Below are positions 22,593-32,280 of a stretch of DNA of 64,000 nt, piece by piece. How positions within the stretch are numbered: position 1 is the first letter of the stretch; every line of letters begins with the position of its first letter. The stretch is from contig OZ237772.1 of the NCBI GenBank assembly GCA_965178125.1, positions 62,001 through 126,000 of the forward strand. Direction: 5' to 3'. This stretch comes from Bilabrum cf. latius. Taxonomy: Eukaryota; Bigyra: Bicosoecida; Bigyra; Bicosoecida. The notes under the pieces are model-generated. The model searched no databases. It saw nothing but the letters and a program-made list of their open reading frames with translations, and had not been told where the DNA came from. The position numbers were made by a program, and so were the translations under genes.

Positions 22593-25303
22593 TCAATCAC
22601 CGTTGGTATCCTCGTCTGCACCCCCGCCAGCCGCTTCCCCCTCATCACCGCCGTTTCCATCTCCTTCCGCGCCATCCTCCTCTTCTGATTCTTCCTGCGC
22701 TGCCACTTTTGCGATGAGCCCAGTGAGCCCTGCCTCCCCCGCCAGCTCCATCACCATGGCATCCATGGCCTTGACCGCGTCATCCATGCTCAGCTTGGGT
22801 CCCTCCCCCAGCCTCCTGCCGTGCACCTATTGCAGCCATAGGTCGCCGAAATACTCCGCCAGGTTCCTTTGCTTCGCAGCCCCTTTGGCCCCGTCGTGGT
22901 GCACCGTTATGGTGAAATCGCCGCCACAAGCGAATGCCTCCACGTGAGCATCGGGCACCTGGGCCGAGTTGCAGGATACCGGCATACAGGCTCCCTGGTA
23001 CTTGCCGTCGTGACACAGCTCCCCCTTCTGCCCCTGACCCCACGCTAGCATGTCACCGGCGCGAGTACCAGCCACTGTGTGCGCCTTTCCGCAGGACACT
23101 GCCACCACATCCTCCAGTGCCAGTCCCTGCACCCCCACCCAATCCTCGGATACGCACCACCCTGACTCGCTGGCCGCCTGATCTTCCTCTACGGCCCCTT
23201 CGGAGTTTGAATGCGCGATCACCTCGCTGTCTTTGGCCACTCCCAGTAGCCCCCTCCCCACAGTGTACACGGCGCCGTGCCCCGTCACGCAGCACGCGTG
23301 CACCCACCCCGCAGCCACGTCCACCACGTCTCTAAGCCCAAGGTCACCCCCCTTTGCCTGTGCCTCGGACAGGGACCGCTTGGAGGCACGCCGACTGACG
23401 CTCTGCCTTCGCTTCGCGGCCGTTGCTGCATCCCCCCCTTTGGCCGCTGCAATCTGTGACAGGATCGCTCTTTCTTGCGACCCCGGGGAGGAGCTGAGCG
23501 GGGAGAGCTGGCAGGCCCTCAGCTGCGTCTCGGTCCCTTCCAGCAGAGGAGCCACTTCCTCGCCCGGCGCCTGCAGGGCCGCTGTCACTTGCGGAACTGG
23601 CACCGCCCAGCAGTTCCCGCTGATGAACAGTTCCCTCCGCTCCCCCAGGACGAAGAGAGAAAACAGAGCCCCGAATGCCGCCTGCACCGTCCGCACAGAG
23701 CCGGCCTTCCCTTTGTTTACCTTGCGACGAACTGTGAGCGGGAACTACAGCTGCTGTGGGGTCTGCACCACTTTACCAGAGTGCGCCGCACCCACAGCCA
23801 GCTGGTTGCAGTTGTTCTGTCCCCACAGGAAGCACTCTCCCGTGGGGTACAAGGCGCACGACTGGGCCGGTCCCGCCTGCACCATTGGGGGCCCCAGCTT
23901 GGCCAGCGCGTCGGGAGATCCACCGGTGGATGAGGTGGGCAGACCCAAGACCTCCACCGGTGTATTGGTGTTGGCCATGCCTCCCTCCTGCCCCAGCTGT
24001 CCGAGCGTCCCATCCCCCGTGGCCATGACGCGGCCGTCCTTCAGACCAAACAGGGTGTGCGAACCCCCGCACGCGACAGACCGTACGACGTCTTTCCTCA
24101 GCGGTATGACGAGGTACGGCCGCAGGGACTCCATGATCCGATCCCCGCACCCCAGCTGACCGTCGGCGCCGTCACCCCACACGAACACCCTCCCATTCTT
24201 TGCCACAGAGGCCACGTGCCTGTCTCCGCAGGATATTGCCACTGGGGCGTTGGCCGATTTGAGGGCCTTGATCTGAGTGGCTGTGGCTCTGCCAGCTGCG
24301 TTCTTCTAACCTGTGCCCTCCTGCCCGTATGCGTTCCCTCCGAAAAAGAATGCCTTGGAGACTCGCTCTGCGGGATGAAATGTGGGAAAGGGGCATCGGC
24401 AGCAGCAGCAGTGAGATGGGAAATGGGCATCGACAGCAGCAGCAAGTCTGGGTGCGGTGTGCACGGGAGTGCTGGCGCTGGGGTGGGGGAGGGGTTGGAG
24501 GGCGGCGCTTGTATTTTTCCGCGTGACAAGTGCACACCACTCCTTAAAATCGATACACTTCCTATTCATTTCTCACTCTCGTACGCCTTGATGGTAGTAA
24601 CGAGGCTGGCGAAGGTCTTAATAGCCGCCTGCCTGCCCAGCTGCTTGATGCTTCCTCCCCCCCCGCCCGACCCCATCACCGTCTGCTCGATGTCCTCGGG
24701 CTCCTCCAGGGGAGCCACTCGGGAGGCGAAAGGATCGAATTTCTTCTTGGCGGGAGGAGGGCCCGTGGGGGGAGGCGCGGCGCCGCCGCTGCCGGAGGCT
24801 GCCGGTGCGACGGGAGGCGGAGCAGATGTTGAGGATCCCGCGCCTGCCGCAGGAACTGGGGGCGATCCAGCAGGCGCAGAGCCCGCAGACTTCGCGTCGC
24901 TTCCAGGGTCCGCGTGCTCGAGAGGAGCTCCGCCCCTGGAGATGCGCACCTGCTCCTTGATCACGGAGGTGATTGCGCTCGCCCAATCGTCGATGGTCTC
25001 CTCGGCGGACTTGCCCGGGAATTCGTCGCCCGGCTAGACGCAGGCTATGAAGGATTTGCCTCCCGCTAGATTCAATTCCAGTGCCGGCCCTTTCGCCGCG
25101 AAATCGCCGGTTGCGCGAGACACGCGACATGTCGTGTCGATCGCCAGGGGTGGTTTCTTGGGTGCCGTGGCGCTTTCAGATGGGTAGTAAGCGATCGTGG
25201 CAGCCTTCGGATCCAGCTTCACAAATCTCCTTGCCCAAACCATTTTGGTCCGAGATGACATCGCCTTCTTGACAAGCCAACCTTGCTTGCTTTCCGCCGC
25301 CAT
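22593..25303 (-). CDS. PH domain - RCC1 repeat fusion protein
   Basis: Two exons (25303-24577 and 24367-22593) joined by a 209-nt intron GTGAGA...CCGCAG; 833 residues; UAG at 25034, 24306, 23745 and 22827; UGA at 22593-22595. The N-terminus is a PH domain, GWLVKKAMSSRTKMVWARRF through DDWASAITSV, with one UAG in a loop. A Pro/Gly/Ala-rich linker follows. After the splice come RCC1 propeller blades, e.g. AFFFGGNAYGQEGTG, CGDRHVASVAKNGRVFVWGDG and CGGSHTLFGLKDGRVMATGDG, then an acidic C-terminus. Read without splicing, the PH part would end in UGA and an ATG would overlap it by four bases; the splice keeps frame (phase 1) and uses signals seen in the other introns. PH plus RCC1 recalls plant PRAF proteins, but no FYVE domain is seen. 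Probable membrane-targeted RCC1 scaffold or GEF-like protein. Confidence 0.75.
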
Positions 25304-25591
25304 GATCGACCCACTAGCTGATCAGGTTTTCTCCCAATCAACGCCACTGTGAGCAACCCAGCAGATATGCTGTTCTTTTGTTTAAATGCTACGTACAAAT
25401 CCAGCCGATTTCTCTCTCCAAAGCCTCTGTAATTTGCTCGAGTCGGCTGGGATCGTCGGTAGCTCAGGTTCCGCAACTTGTCGCGCGGCGTCGCAGCCTG
25501 AACGAATGCCACCTTGGTCGCTATTGCTATCCAAAAACAAGAAAACAACTCTTACCTGCACATGCAACACACGCATTTACCGCAGCACGCT

Positions 25592-27856
25592 TTAATCCCT
25601 ATACATCGCCACCCCCTCGCAGGCCCGCCGCACCTCGAGCCTCCACGCGGCCTCCTGGATCTCGATCTCGGCACTGCCATTTCCATTTCCACTGCAACTG
25701 GTACTACCGCAGGTGGCGCCATCACTCAATCCTACAGAATACCCCCCTTTTCCGAGCAGCTCCTTTGCGGCCTTCTCCTTCTCGCCGTTCCAACCGGGCA
25801 CCCAAGGCGCCGCCTCTTTGCCTTCGCCAATGTCCTTGCCACCTTTGGCCGACTCCCGCACCGCCACCAGCCCCGCGGCTGCCGCCCCAGCTGCCAGAGG
25901 ACCCGGAGCTGACAGACATCCCGCCTGCTTGCCCCCCCCGCACCGCCACATGAACCCAAGCGCGATCGCGTGGGGGGACGAAGCCCCGGCCGCGACACCC
26001 GCTCCCCACAGCACGCACAGGTGCTCCAGCTCAGGGAACACAAGCACACCCGCGTGCGCCGGCAGCTGGGACCGGAGCCTGGGCAGGTCAAGCACCGTGT
26101 CCCGCTCCCCTGTGAGGCACAATATCCTCGTGTCAGCTCCGATCGACTGGAAGGGGTAAGCGGGGGGTACGGAGTGCCCGGATGCCGGTGCGCTGTTCCC
26201 TGCCCCATCAAAGCACCGCAGCTGTCCCGACCGGATGGCCTGGAACCAGTGCTGCACTGTCCTGACGGACGCAAGAGAGAACACGTGCTGCATCAGACCC
26301 TCCATTCTGGCCCGAGGCACGGCCCACGACCCGCACTCCCACCCGAACAGGAACCGCATGCACACGAGGATCCAGTCTGCCCACGCCCCCACCGAGAGGA
26401 TCCGCTGCCACTGAGCCGCATAGGGCACCATGGCCATGCCGCCGAACAGCAGCCGGAACATTGTTCCCTGGTCCTCTGTCTCCAGCAGGGAGCTCACCAC
26501 GCTCCTCTGCAGGCCTCGCACGGCGATGGCGGGGGCCAGCGCCACGAAGCAGCGAACATTGTTCGCCAGAGAAGGGTTCGCTGCCAGGGAACAAAACGTC
26601 ACCGCCGTCCCCTAGCTGAACCCCACGATAGACACCTTCTCGGAATGCGCGGCGCCCAGTTTGGTTCCGCTACCGCCGATCCCCCCATTGCCCTCCTCGT
26701 CTTCCTCGCGTGGGTCGGCACCTCCTGTAGTGATGCAAGCCGTGCTCCCGTTCGACCCCTCGCTTTGCTTGCCCTCGTCCGCGCCCCCATCAGTATCCCC
26801 TACATGCCCGTCCAGCTGCCCCCCACTCGTCATCATTCTCACAGTAGCACCCGCCCCCCTCCTCGCCCCCCTGGCCCCCTGCATGGCCCGCACCATGGCA
26901 GGCACGTCCCTCCTTGCCACATCGTCCAGCCCGAACTTCCAGAACGACTCGGTGCCCTGGTGCCGCTCCGGGTCCGTGTGCTAGCCGGAATATCTATTTC
27001 CCCGGACGTTCCCCAGCCACACGTCGTACCCTGCCTCTGCCAGGAGGAAGCCCAACGACTCGTGCCCACCGCAGACGAACGTGTCGGAGCACTGCATCAG
27101 CCCGTGCAGGAGGAGCACAGGAGGGCCGAAGGTGGGGCTGTTCCGGTGTATAGAAGCGGTCGGGGGCTCGACGGGCTGTTGGTCGGGGTGGGTTGTACGT
27201 GTTCGTGATTGTGTTTGTGCGTGGCATGGCCCCGGCCCCGGCGGCACGCTGGTGCTGCTCGCCGCTTCCAGTGCCGCGGAGGCGGAGGCCTCGCTCCCCG
27301 CTGCTGTGCTCAAAGAAGGAGCGCTCCCAGAGATTGGCGCTGTGCTGCGATTGGCAGGTAATATGGGTGGGTCATGCTCCCCGGCGGGGTCAGTTGAGGT
27401 CGTTGTTTCCGAGGGCGGATGATGCACGGATTCTGCTCGGCTGCACTATGCTCCGTGCGCATTTCGGCCACTCGCTGCAACTCGAGCCAGCGGATCCAGT
27501 GACGGTGCGACAATTCTTTGCAAGCCGAGCACATATCCATCCGAAGTGATGGCCTGGTGCTCCTGGCAGCCCCAGCCGTGCTACCGGATCAAATCGGCAG
27601 CGGACGGGACAGCTGCCGCCCCGAGTTGTGTTGGTTGGCCAATGATGCCTTCGGCTCCATCGTAATCCTGCTGGAGACCTAGATGATACGCAAATATCCG
27701 ACGGAGCGAAGAGCTGTGCTGGTACAAAGTGTCCAAGACTGACGGAAATGGGAACGACTTGTACAGGAACGTCAGCAGCGCCTGGCCCGCTGCCGATACT
27801 ATCACCGTTGCAGCAACAAACAAGAGCCAGAAAGTTTTCCAAATCGCATGGATCAT
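25592..27856 (-). CDS. Membrane-anchored acid lipase / sterol esterase-like alpha/beta hydrolase
   Basis: 754 residues from ATG at 27854-27856 to UAA at 25592-25594; UAG at 27581, 27446, 26981 and 26612. An N-terminal helix (FWLLFVAATVIVSAAGQALL) anchors it. The lipase domain has family order: GCQEHQAITSDGYVLGLQRI, GPPVLLLHGL, AGYDVWLGNVRGNRYSG, the nucleophile elbow V-G-F-S-UAG-G-T followed by FCSLAANPSL and FVALAP, Asp in TGERD (about 586) and His in ELEHL (about 612), giving a full Ser-Asp-His triad (Ser about 414). In lysosomal acid lipases the elbow is G-H-S-Q-G-T, so UAG sits on a near-invariant Gln. The UAG after RYSG aligns with K/Q/R of the family's YSR-x-H. Large low-complexity inserts make it longer than the usual 400 residues. 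Hydrolyses acyl or steryl esters, probably in the secretory or lysosomal system. Confidence 0.9.
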
Positions 27857-28272
27857 ATCGATCTGCAGTTTGCCAGCAGCAACACGAATGGGGTCCGGAG
27901 AACCAGTTTTTGGTGGTGCTCCGAGTTGCCGCAACGGGTGCGAAGGGTTTCAGCCACAGGATTCAATCAAGGATGCGTAGGCGCTCACCAGTACAATCTG
28001 ATGAATTAATGTGAGAGGCAGTGCGTATCTGCGGCATAGTATTGTCAAGGCTGCACAGATAGTGTATATCCACCAACAAACTGTTGCTCCCTGCTGTCGC
28101 AGAGAAACATTTTGTGCGCGCCTAGTCAACAACATGGTCCGATGCGGCGCCGAGGGACAGGAATTAGGGATGTTACTCTCTGCGATGTCAAGATCGTACC
28201 CGCTAGAAAAGAGTAAGGGCATTCACTTCACGGTCATATTTGTTTCGCTCTTCTTTGGAAAATTTGCATGCC
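27857..28272. other. Divergent promoter region
   Basis: About 415 bases between the start of the lipase (minus) and the start of the Lys/Asp-rich gene (plus). AT-richer than flanking genes; no supported frame. Confidence 0.4.
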
Positions 28273-30144
28273 ATGGGGGCGCACAAAGCCAAAGCGGAGC
28301 CCTATGATCTGCTTAATAGCGCAGATTTATCTAAGAGCCGGAAAGCCGCAGAAGATAGCGACATCGATAGCGAAGACTCAAGCGATGCCGGCGACGGCCG
28401 CAGCCCCGGGACCGATCTGGCCCTTACGGCGCTTTCCAGAGGAGCCCCAGGCATGCTGGGGGATGCAGAGGTCCTCGAGAAGGCGCCTTTTTTGCGTTAG
28501 AGCCCGGCTGCCCTGCTTCGCGCGGCGGCTAGGAACTCCCGTGGTGGTGTCGGCGCCGCGCGCAAAGGTGCTGGTTCCGCAGCAGGCGCCATGCTGCGAC
28601 CAGCCCGCGTGCACGCGGTGCTTGCGACCATCTCCAACGGTGGTGTCCCTCGCCTGGCTACCCTCAGCAGCACAGAGGCCGCTGCAGTGGCGGTGGAATT
28701 CGCCTCGGCTGCCGTCGGTTGCAACCGCCTCGAGGGCCCAGCCAGCCTCGAGACAGCGGCGCACGCGTGCGGCAGCCTCCTCGAGTCTCTGGCGAGCTAG
28801 TCCTGGGGTGGGGGTACGGGGGGCAGGGGCAGCGCGGGGCGCGCGGAGGGGGGCAAGGCCGGCTGGGGGCTGCTGGGGGCCTGGCTGCCGTACGTGGGTG
28901 CGTGCGCGGCGCTGCACCACGCGGAGCTTGCGCTGGGGAACACGAGGAAGCAGGGTGCTGGTGCTGGTGCTGGTACTGGTGCTAGTGCTGGTGCTGGTAT
29001 GGAGAGTGATGGTCTTCTAGCATGGAATCGGCGGGATGCCGCCCTCAAGAATCGGATCAACGAGCTGATCCGATCCGCCGTGCTGGTCGCAGATGACGTG
29101 GTTCGTGAGGAGCCGTGCGCCCGGTGGGTTGGGGAACAAGCGGAGGAGGCGTCCGAGGGTGGTGAGGCATGGTTCATGGGGTCGATCGGAGCAGCGCTGG
29201 GGGCAGCGGGTGGGGTGGCATCGGGGTCGTCGATCGGAGCAGGAGCCCCGCCTCGGTCCTCGCTGCGGGGCGGCTGGCTGGGAGCAGACGCCATGGAGCA
29301 GCTGAGGTCTCTGTCCCTGGGCGACGCGGGGCGGGAGCGTGCCAGCGATGAAGATGAAGAAGGAAACCTGCGAGGGTTCGTCGTTGACAGCGAGGAGGAA
29401 GAAAGTGAAGATGAAGATGCGCAGGAGAGTGAGAAGGAGCACGATTGGGACAGCGATGAAGATGAAGATAGGCACCGTGGCAAGCGCAGGGGCCGGACCA
29501 GCGGCAATGGGAGCAAGCGACGCGGTGTGACGAGTGTGAGCAGGGGCAAGGGACGGCTTCGCCGCCGCAGGACCAGCGGCCGGGCACTGGTGGAGAGCCC
29601 GATGTCCGAGGGGGTCGGTGCTGGAACCAGCCCTTCCCTCTTCCCTGGTCCTGGTCCTGCAGGTGGCATGGCTGATGGAGGAAAGGCCACGCGGAAGGAA
29701 AAGAGTGCGAAGCAGAAGAAGAAAAAGAGAGGGAAGGACAAGGACAAGGACAAGGACAAGGACAAGGACAAGGACAAGGACAAGGACAAGGACAAGGACA
29801 AGGACAAGGACAAGAGCAAGGACAATGGGTCAAGAGCCGGCAGGGCATTCGGCTCCTTGCCAGTGGTGGACCTGACCACTCCGTCCCCTCAGAGCAAGAG
29901 CAAGGGCAAGAGCAAGGCATAGCCCGAATCTTCGGCAGCGATGGTCGCTGGCCGGAAGCGGGCGAGGGACGGTGCCATGCCGCCTGCAGCCGCAGAAGCA
30001 GAGAGCCCTGTTGCCGTCGGGTCCAAGAAGAGGAAGAAACACAAGAAAGACAGGAGAGTGAGAGGCCGAAAGAAGGGTGGCAAGCATGCAAAGGCAGTGG
30101 AGGATAGCAAGCAACCAGCCAAGAGACGAAGGATTGCTGATTGA
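28273..30144 (+). CDS. Acidic/basic low-complexity nuclear-type protein with a (Lys-Asp)n tract
   Basis: 623 residues, ATG at 28273 in a good context (GCCATGG), UGA at 30142-30144, UAG at 28498, 28798 and 29920. The N-terminus is charged (KAAEDSDIDSEDSSDAGDG). Residues about 80-300 are Ala-rich and helix-like, interrupted by a Gly/Ala run. Then come acidic stretches (SEEEESEDEDAQESEKEHD), basic stretches (KRRGRTSGNGSKRRG), and about 15 Lys-Asp dipeptides encoded by a GACAAG microsatellite (29732-29826). After the last UAG a further basic tail contains several nuclear-localisation-like clusters (KKRKKHKKDRR). Composition suggests a nucleolar or chromatin protein. No named domain was recognised. 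Confidence 0.7.
29732..29826 (+). repeat. (GACAAG)n hexanucleotide microsatellite
   Basis: About 15 near-perfect hexamers within the coding sequence, encoding alternating Lys and Asp. In-frame length change would be tolerated. Confidence 0.95.
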
Positions 30145-30254
30145 TGCAGAGGTCAAGTAGAGCTGAGCCAACTGGATTCTCGGTAATTTCAACAAAGAAA
30201 CTGTGGATGCAGCGTGCTTAGTGCCAAAGTGTTGGGTGGCTAGCAGCGCACTCA

Positions 30255-31341
30255 TCACGCAAGCACAGCCAGGAGTGCATCTTTGTGGCTGCCTGCCCAC
30301 TCCTTTACGGTCTGCTTCTTCGGATTGAGCGCCTTCATATGCTCTAGGTCGCACACGTAGGCGGGAGGTCCTGCTGCGAAGACGGCAGCAAACATGCGGG
30401 CGAGGTCGTCCGCTCCTGGGAACCCGAAAGCCTCGTAGCCCTCCCGTGACACGGGGTAGAAGTTGATTTTCTTGCCAGTGACTTCGGAGAGGATGCTTGC
30501 AACGTCTGCTGCAGCTAGCTTCTCGTTGGCGAGGTCAAACGTACCGCCAATCTTCGATGCGTCATCGAAAATGGATGCGATTGCTGGGCCGCAATCTTCG
30601 ACAGCTACCCAAGCCAGCTTAGTATCGCCAGTTGGCATCGCAATGACGTACGAACCATCTTCCTGCTTCTGCGGCTGCATGGACATGAGGAAATTGTCCA
30701 AATAGCAGCCGAAGCGCACGAACGAACACGGGAGTTCAATTCTGCGCATGTACTCCTCGATATCAGCTTTCGCATCAAAGTGCGGCACAATGAAGTCACC
30801 ATTCTCGTTGGAGGTATTTTTTTGAAGAGGCTCGAAGGGAGCTCCAACCAGCTTGCCATCCTGCATGGAAGGGACCACATGGAATGGGCGAACAGGGCAT
30901 GAGCGAATATCAAGGGACAGAGGCAACCACGCAGGAAGCATATCTGGTTTGTCCCACCTTATTGCACTTCCGTGTATCAAACAAGGTTGAGAAGATGACG
31001 TGCTTCAGGCCAGCGGCTTTGCACGCATCTGCTATCGCCGTACCGTGAGCGATCTCCTTGTCCGCAGACATGAGTGTCCAGTATGATGTGACGACGTACG
31101 CGCCATAGCACCCGTCCAGTGCTTTGGCCAATGAATCTTTATCTTCGGCATCGGCTTTCACTACCTCAGCGCCGGCTTCAGCGATGGCCTTGGCCTTTGC
31201 GCCATCCGGGCTTCGAGTCACCACGCGTACCTTGTACTTGCCAGCACTCAGCAGAGCCGCAGCAACTGAGCCGCCTTGGCTGCCAGTTCCCCCAAACACT
31301 GCTATCACCTTATCAGTCGCTTCCTCACCGACGGCTGCCAT
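30255..31341 (-). CDS. NmrA-like / HSCARG (NMRAL1-type) NAD(P)-binding protein
   Basis: 329 residues from two exons (31341-30958, 30860-30255), intron of 97 nt (GTGGGA...CATGCAG), UGA at 30255-30257, no UAG. The N-terminus is a Rossmann fold with the NmrA-type motif AVFGGTGSQGG; later blocks match the family: HVIFSTL, HFDAKADIEEYMR, ELPCSFVRFGCYLDNFL, GPAIASIF, and FPGADDLARMF near the C-terminus. The length is close to human NMRAL1 (about 300). NmrA-like proteins sense NADPH/NADP ratio and act as regulators rather than clear enzymes; the catalytic Tyr-Lys pair of short-chain dehydrogenases is not obvious. The exon junction joins CNK to DGKLVGAPFEP. Convergent with the upstream plus-strand gene, 110 bases apart. 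Confidence 0.9.
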
Positions 31342-32280
31342 TCTTCCAATTCGCAAGGGTTTTGTTGTGGTGTGCGGTAGCGCTCAGCTTGGCGCGGGCT
31401 TCTAGAAGCCTCTGTCCCCAACAGCTGGAGTGATACCCCCCAGTGGCGACCCCATTTCAGCCAGGGGCCCACTCTAGCGCCGACGTGACGCGTAGATCGC
31501 GTATAGATTGTCTACTACAAAGACTTCGCGAGCAATGGACCCGGCACGGGTACCAGCATCAGCTTCATCAACAGCAGTAGCTTGGGACGGCAATCCATGC
31601 TGCTCCCCAAGTACGCGGGTCCGTTCCTCAAGGGGCTGCAAGGTCCTATGAGGCTGCTGCTGAAGGGGTCGTGCTGGGCTCCTCCGAGGTACAAGTCTCT
31701 GCTGGAGTCTCTGCTGGAGTCAGTGCTTGAGCACGACGAAAGCAGGTCTCCCAACTCATGCTGTGGACCACACTGTGCCGGTGGTTCTGCTGCGGGGACA
31801 AATGAGCAGCTGTGTTTTCCTGCATGTGACCAGTATGCCGTGCAGCGAGCTCTACAGTCGGCCACCGCCGGTTGCTCAGCCTGAGACACGCTGACCTCCG
31901 CCGCCTGCAGTCCAGAGCAGAGTGACGGGGGTGCGATGGACACGACAGGGAAGCGAACGGGAATAAGGGGATGAATCCGTCGGCGCATGTCATGGAAATG
32001 GCGAAGGTGAGACAAGAGGCACAGCCCGGGAACATCACAGCCAGCCTCTCGCGACGTCAAACCCTCAGGCCGAGCAGAGCTGCAAGGCCTCGGAGCCTCC
32101 GAGCCACCGGTAGAGCAGGCCCTGGAAGGAGGAGAACGAGCAGGAGGCGCGTGGCTCCTGGGCCTGATGTTCTGTTACAAGGGTGCAATGTAATGCTCAT
32201 GCCATCCATACGTGCGGCATGCCAGTGGTTGCCGCTGGCGATGTCGAGGGGATGACGAGTGGCACCCCAGGCAAGAAGTG
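31342..32280. other. Region with one uncertain exon
   Basis: About 940 bases between the NmrA-like start and the ankyrin-gene start (divergent). Apart from the uncertain exon at 31507-31884, no frame is supported; the last 400 bases probably carry the ankyrin-gene promoter or 5' UTR. Confidence 0.35.
31507..31884 (+). CDS. Possible exon or small protein, function unknown
   Basis: Frame open from 31507 (just after a UAG at 31504 and a UGA further up) to UGA at 31882-31884; the first ATG is at 31597. The peptide reads coherently, FINSSSLGRQSMLLPKYAG followed by a Cys-rich end, and contains two CCG/ACD-type Cys clusters. With no Met upstream, it could be a terminal exon with a 3' splice site around 31520. 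A minus-strand frame of similar length overlaps it. I do not recognise it. Confidence 0.3.
   Translation: MVYYKDFASNGPGTGTSISFINSSSLGRQSMLLPKYAGPFLKGLQGPMRLLLKGSCWAPPRYKSLLESLLESVLEHDESRSPNSCCGPHCAGGSAAGTNEQLCFPACDQYAVQRALQSATAGCSA

Noticed and set aside
24566-24569. Bacterial-style ATGA operon overlap between PH and RCC1 frames
   Set aside because: The window is eukaryotic with introns; matching splice signals join the two frames in phase.
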